DNA of 64,000 nt from the NCBI RefSeq assembly GCF_022179765.1, contig NZ_BPRE01000001.1, positions 248,001 through 312,000 on the forward strand, in the 5' to 3' direction. Numbering within the stretch: the stretch's first letter is position 1; the number at the start of each line of letters is the position of its first letter. Positions 32,985-42,154 of this stretch are shown here, in pieces. Below the pieces are notes generated by a model. It saw only the letters and a program-made list of their open reading frames with translations. It made no database searches and had not been told where the DNA came from. Both the position numbers and the translations under genes were made by a program. The DNA comes from Methylorubrum suomiense (lineage in GTDB: Bacteria; Pseudomonadota; Alphaproteobacteria; Rhizobiales; Beijerinckiaceae).

Positions 32985-34034
32985 CTAGCTGCGCATCAGG
33001 CCGCGCTGGCCGAACAGCGGCGAGCGGCCGGCGGCGGGCTGGCGCCCGTCATAGTAGGTGGCCACGCAGGCCACTTCCTCGGTCGAGCCGAACACCAGGG
33101 GCGAGCGCTCGTGGATCTTCGTCGCCACGAGGTCGAGGACGCGGGTGCGCCCGTCGGTGGCGGCGGCCCCCGCCTGCTCCATCAGGAAGGCCATCGGCGC
33201 GGTCTCGTAGAGGAGGCGCAGGCGACCCTGGCCGTAGCCCTTCCGGCTGTCGCCCGGATAGAGGAACACCCCGCCGCGGATCAGCACCCGCTGCGCGTCG
33301 GCGACCAGGGCCGCGGTCCAGCGCATGTTGAAGTCGCGGTCGCGCGGGCCTTCCGAGCCCCGCTGACAATCCTCGATGAAGGCCTTGATCGGGCCATCCC
33401 AGTGGCGGGCGTTCGAGGCGTTGATGGCGTATTCGTTGGCCGACGGGACGACCTTCAGGGCGTCATGGGTGAGGCGGAACACGCCCTCGGCCCGCTCCAG
33501 GGTGAAGATGCGGGTGCCGTTGCCCAGCGTCAGCACGAAGGTGGTGGCCGGGCCGTAGACGACGAAGCCGGCGGCCGTCTGGGTGGTGCCCGGCGTCTTG
33601 AACGAGGCATTGGGATCGTCCCCGCCCGCCACCTTCGGACGGATGCCGAAGATGGTGCCGACCACCATGCCGACGGCGATGTTGGACGAGCCGTCGAGGG
33701 GGTCGATCGCCACCGCCAGCGGCGCGTCGGGGTTCAGCACCACGACGTCGTCGGCCTCCTCGGAGGCGACCTCGGCCACCGGCGCCTCGGCGAGCGCCTG
33801 CATGAAGCGCTTGTGGGCGATGACGTCGAGCGCCTTCTGGACGTCGCCGTCGCTGTTGTGCTCGCCCTGCGCGCCGAGATCGCCCGCGAGCGCACCGCGC
33901 CCGCAGGTCGCGCTCACGTCGATGGCGGCGGCCGCGAGCGCGCGGATCGTCGCGGCGGTATCGGCGAGGCTCGCGTCGCGCGCGACCTCGGCGTCGAGAT
34001 GCTCGTCGAGGGATGACCCGGTCGGCTTCGTCAT
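32985..34034 (-). CDS. fbp: class I fructose-1,6-bisphosphatase
   Basis: A 349-residue phosphatase of gluconeogenesis and the Calvin cycle. The metal-site signature DPLDGSSNI is at 111-119, preceded by VASEEADD, and the substrate region FLYPGDSRKGYGQGRLRLLYE is clear. ATG 34034. It heads the fbp-prk operon, divergent from a CbbR-type LysR gene, the classical arrangement of cbb operons. Confidence 0.94.
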   Translation of the reverse strand: MTKPTGSSLDEHLDAEVARDASLADTAATIRALAAAAIDVSATCGRGALAGDLGAQGEHNSDGDVQKALDVIAHKRFMQALAEAPVAEVASEEADDVVVLNPDAPLAVAIDPLDGSSNIAVGMVVGTIFGIRPKVAGGDDPNASFKTPGTTQTAAGFVVYGPATTFVLTLGNGTRIFTLERAEGVFRLTHDALKVVPSANEYAINASNARHWDGPIKAFIEDCQRGSEGPRDRDFNMRWTAALVADAQRVLIRGGVFLYPGDSRKGYGQGRLRLLYETAPMAFLMEQAGAAATDGRTRVLDLVATKIHERSPLVFGSTEEVACVATYYDGRQPAAGRSPLFGQRGLMRS

Positions 34035-34209
34035 CGGTCTGTGCGCTCGCTCCCGTCACCGCCGCGCGAAGGCGGCGCCTGCCGTTCCCGGCAGCTTGTC
34101 CGTCTCGATGATACGCCGCGGTGTGGCGGCTGCGCCAGCGGCTGTGAAGCAGTCGGGGAATGATTTTGAAAAAACTTGTGGTGACGCGCAAAAAAACTAA
34201 AAGCGAATC
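34035..34209. promoter_or_regulatory. divergent fbp/LysR promoter region
   Basis: 175 bp between fbp (minus) and the LysR gene (plus), AT-rich at 34155-34205 in contrast to its surroundings. LysR-type regulators usually bind such shared regions and repress their own gene; no single operator could be fixed by eye. Confidence 0.45.
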
Positions 34210-35214
34210 ATGCGTAATCTCTCGCTCAAGCAGCTCCAGGCGGTCGCCGCGGTGGCGCGGCTCGGCACCATGACGCGGGCGGCGCAGGAGCTCAACGTCA
34301 CGTCCGCCGCCCTCTACGCGCGCATCCGCCAGCTCGAGGAGGAGGCGGGGCTGCTGCTGTTCGACCGCACGCCCACCGGCCTGAAGCCGACCGATGCCGG
34401 CCGCGAGATGCTGTGGGCGATCAACAGCATCAACACCGTGCTGGAAACCTGTACCGACCGGCTTCGCACCTTGAAAGGGGGCGGCGGCGGTCGGGTCGCT
34501 CTGGGCGTGGTGTCCACTGCCAAATATTTCGCCCCGGCGGTCATCGCCGGCTTCATGGAAAGCCACCCGAAGGTCGAGATCGCGCTCACCGTCGGCAATC
34601 GCCAGGGCACGATCGAGGCCCTGCGCAATTACGACATCGATTTCGCGATCATGGGCCGCCCGCCCCGGGACTTCGCCATCGAGGCGGAGACGTTCGGGCC
34701 CCATCCCCTCGTGGTGATCGCCGCCCCGGACCATCCCCTGGCGGGACGGCGCGGGTTGACCCGAGCGGATCTGTCGGAGGAATCCTTCCTCGTCCGCGAG
34801 GAAGGCTCGGGCACGCGCTCGGTGTTCGAGGAGTTCATGAACGGCGTGATGATCCGCCGGGCCAAGCTCGGGATCGATGCCGGCTCGAACGAGACGCTGA
34901 AGCAGGCGGTGATGGCGGGGCTCGGCATCGCGCTCCTGTCCGGTCACACGGTCTCGTCCGAGGTCGAGAGCGGACGCCTCGCGCTGCTCGACGTGCAGGG
35001 CCTGCCGATCCGCCGGGACTGGTACGTGGTGCGCCGCTCCGACAAGGTGCTGGGCCCGGCCGCCGACGCCTTCTGGGACTATCTGGCGCGAGAGGGCCGC
35101 CGCTTCCTGCCCCGCCTGCCCGAAGAGGCGCTCGCCGGCATGGACGCCGAGATGGCCCCGCGCCTGTCCACCGAACGGAACGGGGCCGGCCTCGCCGCGG
35201 AGGCGGGGGAGTGA
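34210..35214 (+). CDS. LysR-type regulator, CbbR/QscR-like
   Basis: A 334-residue LysR regulator. The N-terminal winged helix is LKQLQAVAAVARLGTMTRAAQELNVTSAALYARIRQLEEE (residues 5-44, one region), then RVALGVVSTAKYFAPAVIAGFMES starts the periplasmic-binding-like effector domain; the STAKYF stretch is characteristic of CbbR, which senses ribulose 1,5-bisphosphate and related metabolites. In M. extorquens the CbbR homologue QscR controls the serine cycle; identity with QscR is likely but not proven here. The stop overlaps the GTG of the following reductase gene. Confidence 0.87.
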   Translation: MRNLSLKQLQAVAAVARLGTMTRAAQELNVTSAALYARIRQLEEEAGLLLFDRTPTGLKPTDAGREMLWAINSINTVLETCTDRLRTLKGGGGGRVALGVVSTAKYFAPAVIAGFMESHPKVEIALTVGNRQGTIEALRNYDIDFAIMGRPPRDFAIEAETFGPHPLVVIAAPDHPLAGRRGLTRADLSEESFLVREEGSGTRSVFEEFMNGVMIRRAKLGIDAGSNETLKQAVMAGLGIALLSGHTVSSEVESGRLALLDVQGLPIRRDWYVVRRSDKVLGPAADAFWDYLAREGRRFLPRLPEEALAGMDAEMAPRLSTERNGAGLAAEAGE

Positions 35215-36437
35215 GCGGCATCGTCGTCGTCGGGGCGGGTCAGGCCGGCTTCCAGGCCGCCGCCTCGCTGCGGGAGGCGGGGTTTGCCGGCCCCCTCACC
35301 CTGATCGGCGAGGAAGCCCAGCCCCCCTATCAGCGCCCGCCCCTGTCGAAGGCCTATCTCGCCGGCAAGACCGACGCCCGGGGCCTGCTGCTGCGGCAGG
35401 AATCATTCTTCGCCGAGCACGCCATCGCCCATCGCCGCGCCCGCGCTACCGGGATCGACCGGGCCGGGCGCCGGGTGGAATTGGCGGACGGCGACAGCCT
35501 CGCCTACGACCATCTCATCCTCGCCACCGGCACCCGCAACCGGGCGCTGCCGGTGCCGGGCGCCACGCTGTCCGGCGTGTACGGCCTGCGCTCGCTGGAC
35601 GAGGCCGACGCCTTGAAGACGGCTCTGGAGCGCGCGGAACGGATCGTCGTGGTGGGGGCGGGCTTCATCGGGCTCGAATTCGCCGCGGTCTGCGCCGCCC
35701 GCGGCCTGTCGGTGACGGTGGTCGAGGCGGCCCCCCGCGTCATGGCCCGCGCGGTCTCGCCGGAGACCTCGGCTGCGTTCCGCGCCTTCCACGAGGCGGC
35801 GGGCGTCACGATCCTGTTCGGAGCCGGGGTGAGTGCCATCGAGGGCGCCGACGGTCGCGTCGCCTCCGTCGCCCTCGCGGATGGCCGAAGCTTGCCCGCC
35901 GATCTCGTCCTCGTCGGCATCGGCGTGGTGCCGAATCAGGAACTCGCGCAAGCCGCAGAGCTGCCGGTGCGCGACGGCATCGAGGTCGATCCGTTCCTGG
36001 CGACGGCCGATCCGGCGATCTCGGCCATCGGCGACTGCGCCCGTTTCCCGACCCGCTTCGCCGCCGGCCTGCCCGGCGGCGACCGGGTGCGGATCGAGTC
36101 GGTGCAGAACGCCGTCGATCAGGGCCGCTGCCTCGCTGCGCGCCTGACCGGACGGCCGACCGCCTACGATGCGGTGCCGTGGTTCTGGAGCGACCAGGGC
36201 CCGCGCAAGCTGCAGATCGCCGGGCTGGGGAGCCCGGACGATGCGAGCGTGACGCGCCGGTCCGGCGCGGGCTTCTCCGTGTTCCGCTTCCGCGACGGGC
36301 GCCTGAGCGCGGTCGAATCGGTCGACCGCCCGGCCGACCACATGGCCGCCCGGCGGATCATCGCCGCCGGTCGCTCGCTCACGCCGGAGCAGGCGGCGGA
36401 TCCGGCCTTCGATCTGAAGGCCCTCGCCACCGCCTGA
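35211..36437 (+). CDS. FAD-dependent ferredoxin reductase-like oxidoreductase
   Basis: A 408-residue flavoprotein of the rhodocoxin/putidaredoxin reductase type. FAD motif IVVVGAGQAGFQAAASLREAG at the start, PPYQRPPLSKAYL, the NAD(P) motif IVVVGAGFIGLEFAAV mid-protein, and the FAD-closing ATADPAISAIGDCAR. It passes electrons from NAD(P)H to a ferredoxin; no ferredoxin or P450 gene is nearby. GTG 35211 overlaps the LysR stop (GTGA), so it is co-translated with the regulator. Confidence 0.9.
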   Translation: MSGIVVVGAGQAGFQAAASLREAGFAGPLTLIGEEAQPPYQRPPLSKAYLAGKTDARGLLLRQESFFAEHAIAHRRARATGIDRAGRRVELADGDSLAYDHLILATGTRNRALPVPGATLSGVYGLRSLDEADALKTALERAERIVVVGAGFIGLEFAAVCAARGLSVTVVEAAPRVMARAVSPETSAAFRAFHEAAGVTILFGAGVSAIEGADGRVASVALADGRSLPADLVLVGIGVVPNQELAQAAELPVRDGIEVDPFLATADPAISAIGDCARFPTRFAAGLPGGDRVRIESVQNAVDQGRCLAARLTGRPTAYDAVPWFWSDQGPRKLQIAGLGSPDDASVTRRSGAGFSVFRFRDGRLSAVESVDRPADHMAARRIIAAGRSLTPEQAADPAFDLKALATA

Positions 36438-36444
36438 AGGTTTC

Positions 36445-36774
36445 TCAGCGGTCGTTCTCGGTCGTCAGATCGCCGAGGCGGGTGCCCTCGTCGCCGCCCT
36501 TCTGGCGGTCGGAGAGGCGCACGCCATCCCCGCCTGTGAAGACGACGCCCTCCCGCATCAGCGCGCTGCGCAGAGCCTCGATCTGCCCCGACGCCGGATC
36601 GCCGGTGCCCGCCTCGAAGCCTGTGACGAACCCCTCGTCGAGGCCGGAGGCGCGGGCGAGATCCGCCGTGCTCCAGCCGAGCAGGCCGCGCGCCGCCCGG
36701 GACTGGCCGGGCCCGATCGTGTTGAGGTCGCCGCCGCCATAGCCCTTCGCGCCCGCTTCGTCCGATCCCGTCAA
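36445..36774 (-). CDS. XRE-type helix-turn-helix protein
   Basis: A 109-residue DNA-binding protein. The HTH core is ARGLLGWSTADLARASGLDE followed by GFVTGFEAGTGDP, and the tail ALMREGVVFTGGDGVRLSDR is typical of small alphaproteobacterial XRE regulators. TTG 36774 after a GGGAGAG site is the most likely start. It ends 7 bp from the convergent reductase gene. Targets unknown. Confidence 0.78.
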   Translation of the reverse strand: MTGSDEAGAKGYGGGDLNTIGPGQSRAARGLLGWSTADLARASGLDEGFVTGFEAGTGDPASGQIEALRSALMREGVVFTGGDGVRLSDRQKGGDEGTRLGDLTTENDR

Positions 36775-37106
36775 GCCGCTCTCCCGTCCATCCTGTCGCC
36801 GGAGCCTCGCGCGGCCCCGCACCGGACAACAGAGCGAGCGCGGCAATCGTTTCGGCGCCGGAACGAGAAAGCCGTCCGCGCGGGCGTCCCGGCGTCGAGG
36901 CGGTGCCCTCGGACTGTGAACAGGGTCCGGCACGCATGCCGCGACCATAATTGTGCTTGAATCTCTGACGATTCCCCGCATCACCGCCGCCGGAGGCGCG
37001 AGTCGTCCTGCGCCGATCCGGCCGCCGGTGCGATGACGGGCACGGGAATGCCCGCACGCGACGTCCTTTGGGCGAGGCAGCCGAGCGAGAGAGGGGGTTC
37101 GAGGAC
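36775..37106. other. 332-bp divergent intergenic region
   Basis: Lies between the XRE gene (minus) and the META-domain gene (plus). No gene supported; presumably promoters for both. Confidence 0.35.
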
Positions 37107-37610
37107 ATGAACAGCACACTGACCGCCGCGCTGGCCGGCGCGGTCGCCGTCGCCACCCTGGCCGCCGGGCCGGCCCTGGCGCAGCAGGGAAACAACGCCA
37201 TCACCGGCTTCGGCCAGGGCGGACGCGCGCCGGAGAAGAAGCCGCAATACGTCCCCGGGGCGAAGGCGCAGGAGAAGATGTTCCCGCTCGGCGCGACCTG
37301 GACCGCCGTCAGCCTCAACGGCAAGCCGTTCAACGGCAGCGACCGGCCGACCTTCATCATCGACAGCCAGTACCGCGCCCGCGGCTATGGCGGCTGCAAC
37401 ACCTTCACGGCCACCGCCTTCCCGTTGCGGGAGCAGCATCTCGCGGTCGGCCCGCTCGCCCTCACCAAGAAGAGCTGCGACAAGGCGCTCGCCGCCAGCG
37501 AACAGGCCTTCCTGGTCGCCCTGCGCACCTCGGGTGCCTGGGACCTCGTCGGTTCGCAGCTGGTGATCCGCACGCAGAACGGCGAACTGCGCTTCGATCG
37601 CACCCTCTGA
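37107..37610 (+). CDS. META domain protein, HslJ-like
   Basis: A 167-residue exported protein. Signal peptide (ALAGAVAVATLAAGPALAQQ), then a META domain from about residue 55: LGATWTAVSLNGKPFNGSDRP, the conserved RGYGGCNTFTATAFPL (the GGCN motif), and KKSCDKALAASEQAFL. HslJ-like proteins are linked to heat-shock and novobiocin resistance but the mechanism is unknown. ATG 37107 by signal peptide. Confidence 0.87.
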   Translation: MNSTLTAALAGAVAVATLAAGPALAQQGNNAITGFGQGGRAPEKKPQYVPGAKAQEKMFPLGATWTAVSLNGKPFNGSDRPTFIIDSQYRARGYGGCNTFTATAFPLREQHLAVGPLALTKKSCDKALAASEQAFLVALRTSGAWDLVGSQLVIRTQNGELRFDRTL

Positions 37611-37744
37611 CCCGTCGTTAAGCCCGCATTGACGACGATCCGCGGTCGTTCCCGCGGATTCATTCCCCGTCAGCCATCGCGGCCGTTTCCTGACCCCGTC
37701 ACCGGTGGCGCCGCCCGCGCGACCGGCCTTCAGCGGAGGACGGG

Positions 37745-37933
37745 ATGCGGATCGACCGGCTTCACCAGCACGCAATGCCCCGCGTGGTGCCGAAGGTGGT
37801 GCCGCGCACGGTCGCGTTGCCGCGCTACGTCTTCCTCCGTGCCCACCATGAGGGCGCCGCCCTGCTGGCCGCCTGGGCCACCAGCGCCGGCATCGCCCTG
37901 TTGGTGCTCGCCGCCACGCTCGCGCCGGTCTAG
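37745..37933 (+). CDS. 62-residue membrane peptide
   Basis: ATG 37745 has a GGAGGACGGG site directly upstream. A basic N-terminal half (PRVVPKVVPRTVALPRY) precedes one transmembrane helix (ALLAAWATSAGIALLVLAATL) ending APV. Function unknown. Confidence 0.62.
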   Translation: MRIDRLHQHAMPRVVPKVVPRTVALPRYVFLRAHHEGAALLAAWATSAGIALLVLAATLAPV

Positions 37934-38171
37934 AGCCGCCCGACCGGATCACGGCAGGATGACATTATTGTCGTCGAAATCGCTTGCGGGAGAAGAGTAT
38001 TCTCCGCGCTGACGCGAAGACGGACTTTCCCCGCCAAGATCCGGTAAACCTCGACGCTTCTTGGGAAATCAGCTACAGCCCTGCGCGCGGAAAGCCGGGG
38101 CCGATCGGCGCGAAGCAGCGCGCCACGGGCATCCCGGCTCCCCCAATTTGCCGACCAGGGAGTGGACAGCC

Positions 38172-39137
38172 ATGACAGACACCGCGCGCAAGCCCGGCCA
38201 CGGCCGCGTATACGGCTCGATCACCGAGACCATCGGCAACACCCCCCTCGTGCGCCTCAACCGGCTCACCAAGGAGCGCGGCGTCGATGCCGAGATCCTG
38301 CTCAAGCTCGAGTTCTTCAACCCGATCGCGAGCGTGAAGGACCGCATCGGCGTCAACATGATCGACGCCCTGGAGGCCTCCGGCCGGCTCAAGCCCGGCG
38401 GCACGCTGGTCGAGCCGACGTCGGGCAATACCGGCATCGCCCTGGCCTTCGTGGCCGCCGCCCGCGGCTACCGCCTGATCCTCGTGATGCCCGAGACGAT
38501 GTCGCTGGAGCGGCGCAAGATGCTCGCCTTCCTGGGCGCGCAGCTGGAGCTGACCCCCGGCGCCAAGGGCATGAAGGGCGCCATCGCCCGCGCCGAGGAA
38601 CTGCTCGCCGAGATCGACGGCGCGGTGATGCCGCAGCAATTCGCCAATCCGGCCAATCCCGAGATCCACCGCAAGACGACGGCCGAGGAGATCTGGAACG
38701 ACACCGACGGCAAGCTCGACGCCTTCGTGGCGGGTGTCGGCACCGGCGGCACGGTGACCGGCGTCGGCGAGGTGCTGAAGCCCCGCCTGCCGGGCCTCAA
38801 GGTGTTCGCGGTCGAGCCGGTGGATTCGCCGGTGATCTCCGGCGGCCAGCCCGGCCCCCACAAGATTCAGGGCATCGGCGCCGGGTTCATTCCCGAGAAC
38901 CTGCACACCGACATTCTCGACGGCGTGCTCCAAGTGACCAACCAGCAGGCGGTCGACACCGCCCGGGACCTCGCCAAGCTTGAGGGTATCCCCGGCGGCA
39001 TCTCCACCGGCGGCAACGTCGCGGCGGCGCTGGAACTGGCCTCCCGGCCGGAATTCCAGGGCAAGCGGATCGTCACCGTCGCCTGCTCGTTCGCCGAGCG
39101 CTACATCTCCTCGGTGCTGTTCGAAGGCATCGGCTGA
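38172..39137 (+). CDS. cysK: cysteine synthase A
   Basis: A 321-residue PLP enzyme forming cysteine from O-acetylserine and sulfide. IGNTPLVRL near the N-terminus, NPIASVKDR with the Schiff-base lysine K56, PTSGNTGI (82-89) for substrate, and [10 protein letters not shown] for the PLP phosphate. ATG 38172 is family-consistent. Monocistronic, followed by a gene for a disordered protein. Confidence 0.95.
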   Translation: MTDTARKPGHGRVYGSITETIGNTPLVRLNRLTKERGVDAEILLKLEFFNPIASVKDRIGVNMIDALEASGRLKPGGTLVEPTSGNTGIALAFVAAARGYRLILVMPETMSLERRKMLAFLGAQLELTPGAKGMKGAIARAEELLAEIDGAVMPQQFANPANPEIHRKTTAEEIWNDTDGKLDAFVAGVGTGGTVTGVGEVLKPRLPGLKVFAVEPVDSPVISGGQPGPHKIQGIGAGFIPENLHTDILDGVLQVTNQQAVDTARDLAKLEGIPGGISTGGNVAAALELASRPEFQGKRIVTVACSFAERYISSVLFEGIG

Positions 39138-39232
39138 CGCCCTGAGGCCAGTGGCGCGGGCCTGTCGCAGGGCCCGCGCCGCAACTCCTCCGGTCCCGGG
39201 TGGTTGTCCCGGCACATCCGAGGAGAGTTTCC

Positions 39233-39607
39233 ATGACCGACACCGACCGCACCCGGCCGTCGCTGAAAGAGTTCGATGCCTACGCGGACCGCAACGGCCA
39301 GGATTTCGGTACCGCTTCCCCCCTCGATGTCGGCATCCCGTCGCGGACCCAGGCCGACCTCAAGGGCAATCCCGACGGCACCGCCGAGGCCGCGCGCATC
39401 GCCTCCGGCACACCGGGCCAGGACGCGACCGATCAGACCGAGGCCGAGACCCCGCCGGAAAACATGCGCCGCATCTCCGATCCCTCGTTCACGCCTTCCC
39501 CCACACCGAGCGGACCGGACGCCGCCGCCGCGGAGGCGATCGAGCGCGCCACCGCCGCCGTCGGCAGCGAGGAGGCGCCGCGCCAGGGAGGCCGCGATGG
39601 GCAGTGA
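39233..39607 (+). CDS. hydrophilic disordered hypothetical protein
   Basis: A 124-residue acidic protein rich in Thr, Asp, Ser, Pro and Gly (for example AARIASGTPGQDATDQTEAE), with no hydrophobic core. Predicted intrinsically disordered, reminiscent of hydrophilin-type stress proteins. ATG 39233 follows a GAGGAGAG site. Its stop overlaps the start of the next disordered protein by 11 bp. Confidence 0.75.
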   Translation: MTDTDRTRPSLKEFDAYADRNGQDFGTASPLDVGIPSRTQADLKGNPDGTAEAARIASGTPGQDATDQTEAETPPENMRRISDPSFTPSPTPSGPDAAAAEAIERATAAVGSEEAPRQGGRDGQ

Positions 39608-39911
39608 GAACCGGCCGCACGAAGATCTGACCAATGTCGGCACCCGCAAGCCCGACGAGGCGGTGGGCTCGCGCGGCCCGAGCCCGGCCAGCGGCGGCCA
39701 CCAGACCCCTGAGCAGGCGGCGATCACCGGCCAGGGCTCGGGCGGGCGCAGCGACGACGAGCGGACGAGCGAGTGGGGCGGCGCCGACGAGGGGCGGACG
39801 CCGCCGGCGATCGGCGGTTCTTCCGGCGGTCATTCGGACCGCAAGGCGGCGGCCGGCCCCCGCCAGGGTGAGCCGATCGCGGGCGAACCGGAACGGGCCA
39901 AGAGACCGTGA
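39597..39911 (+). CDS. hydrophilic disordered hypothetical protein
   Basis: A 104-residue Gly/Ser/Glu-rich protein (SPASGGHQTPEQAAITGQGS). ATG 39597 lies within the end of the preceding gene (GGGAGG site upstream), so the two are probably coupled. No fold or motif is evident; it resembles the flanking disordered proteins in composition. Confidence 0.7.
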   Translation: MGSENRPHEDLTNVGTRKPDEAVGSRGPSPASGGHQTPEQAAITGQGSGGRSDDERTSEWGGADEGRTPPAIGGSSGGHSDRKAAAGPRQGEPIAGEPERAKRP

Positions 39912-39971
39912 CACGCGCCCGTGAAAAGCGCCTGCGATCTGGTTTGAGACTGTGAGGGAGGGGCCGGACCG

Positions 39972-40136
39972 ATGAGCGACCGCGACAACGGATCTTCCGA
40001 GGACGGCGACGAGCGCCGGACGGGCGAGAAGCCCGCCAACAGCGCTCCCGACGCCGTCAAGGACCCGAACGAGAAGACCGATGGCAAGCCGGGCGCTCCG
40101 GGCCAAGGCAACGAGGCGGATCCGGGCGCCGGCTGA
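39972..40136 (+). CDS. 54-residue hydrophilic disordered protein
   Basis: ATG 39972 after a GAGGGAGG site encodes MSDRDNGSSEDGDERRTGEK and continues with KDPNEKTDGKPGAPGQ-type residues to TGA 40134. No hydrophobic residues of note. Third member of a row of small disordered proteins downstream of cysK. Confidence 0.68.
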   Translation: MSDRDNGSSEDGDERRTGEKPANSAPDAVKDPNEKTDGKPGAPGQGNEADPGAG

Positions 40137-40274
40137 GCACGGGCCGTCCGTCAACCGCCGCGTCCGGGTGATGTCCGTCGGCGACCCCGCCTTCGGCCCG
40201 GTCCGTCCCTCGTCGATGCGGCCAGAGACGGCAGACGGTTTGCTCGATGATCGGCCCGGCGCCGGATCGCCGCT

Positions 40275-41648
40275 CTAGGCGGCGGCAGCTTCGACCCGGT
40301 TGCGGCCGGCATCCTTGGCCCGATAGAGCGCCGCGTCGGCACGTCCGAGGATGTCGGCGGGGCTCGTATCGGTCGGTCGGCGCACGGCGACCCCGATGGA
40401 GACGGTGACCGGAATGTCGCGCGTGCCGCGCTGGACGGTGAAGGGCGCGGCCCCGATGCGTTCGCGGATGCGCTCGGCGATGGCCTGGGCCTCCGGCAGG
40501 TCGACGCCGGGAACGACCATCACGATCTCCTCGCCGCCGTAACGGGCCAGGATGTCCATCGGCCGAACCTGCTGGCGGATGCGCTCGGCGAAGGCCCGCA
40601 ACACCTCGTCGCCGGCCTCGTGGCCCCAGGTGTCGTTGATCGACTTGAACCGGTCGATATCGAGCAACAGGCAGGCGAGCCCCTTCTGATGCAGCATCGC
40701 GTCGCCGAAGACCGGACCGATCTGCCGATCGAGATAGCGGCGGTTGTGCAGGCCGGTGAGGTCGTCGGTGACGGCGAGTTCCACCGAGGCCTGAAGCGCG
40801 CCGCGCAGGGTTTCGGTGAAGCGGCGGCGGCGCACCTGCGTGCGCACCCGGGCCATCAGTTCGTTCCGATCGATCGGGCGCAGCAGGTAGTCGTTGACGC
40901 CGAAATCGAGGCCGCGGGTGATGCGGGCCTTCTCGTCCATCTCCCCGAGCATGATCAGCGACAGGTTGCGGGTCCGGTCGAGCGACCGGAGTTGGCTGCA
41001 CAGGCGCAGGCCGTCGAAATTCTCGAGATCGAGGCTGACCAGCGCGACCTCGAAACCGGCCTCCGGGGCCAGCACCAGCGCCCGATGCGGATCGGTCTCG
41101 ACGGTCACCCGGTGATGCTGCGACAGGGCGGTCCCGATCCGGTCGATGGCGCTGGCGCGGTCCTCGACCAGGAGGATCTTGGCGTTCTCACCGGTGTCGG
41201 CGGCGGCGAGCGCCAGGGGATCGGTCCCGCCCAGGCTGCGGGTGGCGAGGGCGCGGCTGCGCAATTCGTCGGTGACCGCCTTGAGGCGGATGAGGCTGCG
41301 CACCCGTGTCATCAGGGCGGTGTCGTCGATGGGCTTGGTCAGGAAATCGTCCGCGCCGGCATCGAGGCCGCGCAGACGGTCCGCCGGCTGGTCGAGGGCC
41401 GTGACCATCACCACCGGCAGATGGGCGGTGTTGGGATTCGATTTCAGGCGACGGCAGACCTCGAAGCCGTCCATGCCCGGCATCATCACGTCGAGCAGGA
41501 CGACATCGCAGCCGCCCCGTTCGCAGATGGTGAGGGCGTCGGGGCCGTTCATGGCCACCACCACGTCGTAATATTCGAGCGACAGCTTCGTCTCGAGCAG
41601 ACGGACGTTGGGGTAGAGATCGTCAACGATCAGGACGCGGGCCGACAT
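40275..41648 (-). CDS. pleD: response regulator diguanylate cyclase PleD
   Basis: A 457-residue protein: receiver 1 (phospho-acceptor D53), a degenerate receiver 2 (about 155-275) and a C-terminal GGDEF domain with GGEEI at 371-375 and the product-inhibition I-site RPMD at 362-365. It makes cyclic-di-GMP at the pole during the swarmer-to-stalked type transition in Caulobacter. It lies 49 bp downstream of divK on the same strand, the classical divK-pleD operon. Confidence 0.95.
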   Translation of the reverse strand: MSARVLIVDDLYPNVRLLETKLSLEYYDVVVAMNGPDALTICERGGCDVVLLDVMMPGMDGFEVCRRLKSNPNTAHLPVVMVTALDQPADRLRGLDAGADDFLTKPIDDTALMTRVRSLIRLKAVTDELRSRALATRSLGGTDPLALAAADTGENAKILLVEDRASAIDRIGTALSQHHRVTVETDPHRALVLAPEAGFEVALVSLDLENFDGLRLCSQLRSLDRTRNLSLIMLGEMDEKARITRGLDFGVNDYLLRPIDRNELMARVRTQVRRRRFTETLRGALQASVELAVTDDLTGLHNRRYLDRQIGPVFGDAMLHQKGLACLLLDIDRFKSINDTWGHEAGDEVLRAFAERIRQQVRPMDILARYGGEEIVMVVPGVDLPEAQAIAERIRERIGAAPFTVQRGTRDIPVTVSIGVAVRRPTDTSPADILGRADAALYRAKDAGRNRVEAAAA

Positions 41649-41696
41649 CGTTCCTCCGCTACGCGGCTGACCGGCCGCCCGGGCGTCTCGGGAGAC

Positions 41697-42077
41697 TCAG
41701 GCGGTACCGTCTTCGCCAATGTACCGACGGACCGTTGCCAAAAACTTCGCGACCGAGATCGGTTTCGACAGGTAGGCTTCGCAGCCGCCTTCGCGTATCC
41801 GCTCCTCGTCTCCCTTCATCGCGAAGGCCGTGATGGCGATGACGGGGATGTCGCGCAGGTCATCGTCGTCCTTGAGCCACTTGGTGACTTCCAGCCCCGA
41901 CACCTCGGGCAACTGGATATCCATGAGGATCAGGTCGGGATGGTGGGCGCGGGCCAGCTCGATCGCTTCGATACCGTTGGCGGTCTTCAGCGTCGCGTAG
42001 CCGTGCGCTTCCAGCAGATCGTTGAAGAGCTTCATGTTCAGCTCGTTGTCCTCAACGATGAGAACGGTTTTCTTCAT
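41697..42077 (-). CDS. divK: single-domain response regulator DivK
   Basis: A 126-residue receiver without output domain. [20 protein letters not shown] starts the fold, D53 in [13 protein letters not shown] is the phospho-site, and [10 protein letters not shown] and YLSKPI hold the switch Thr and Lys. In Caulobacter DivK relays DivJ/PleC signals to DivL-CckA-CtrA and activates PleD allosterically. ATG 42077 gives the family length; the start at 42113 is less likely. Confidence 0.95.
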   Translation of the reverse strand: MKKTVLIVEDNELNMKLFNDLLEAHGYATLKTANGIEAIELARAHHPDLILMDIQLPEVSGLEVTKWLKDDDDLRDIPVIAITAFAMKGDEERIREGGCEAYLSKPISVAKFLATVRRYIGEDGTA

Positions 42078-42154
42078 GACCTGCTCCGAGGCGGTCCGAC
42101 CGCGCTCCGTCACCTGGCACAGCCCCCGGACACTCTTTAAACTGATAGTCGTTG

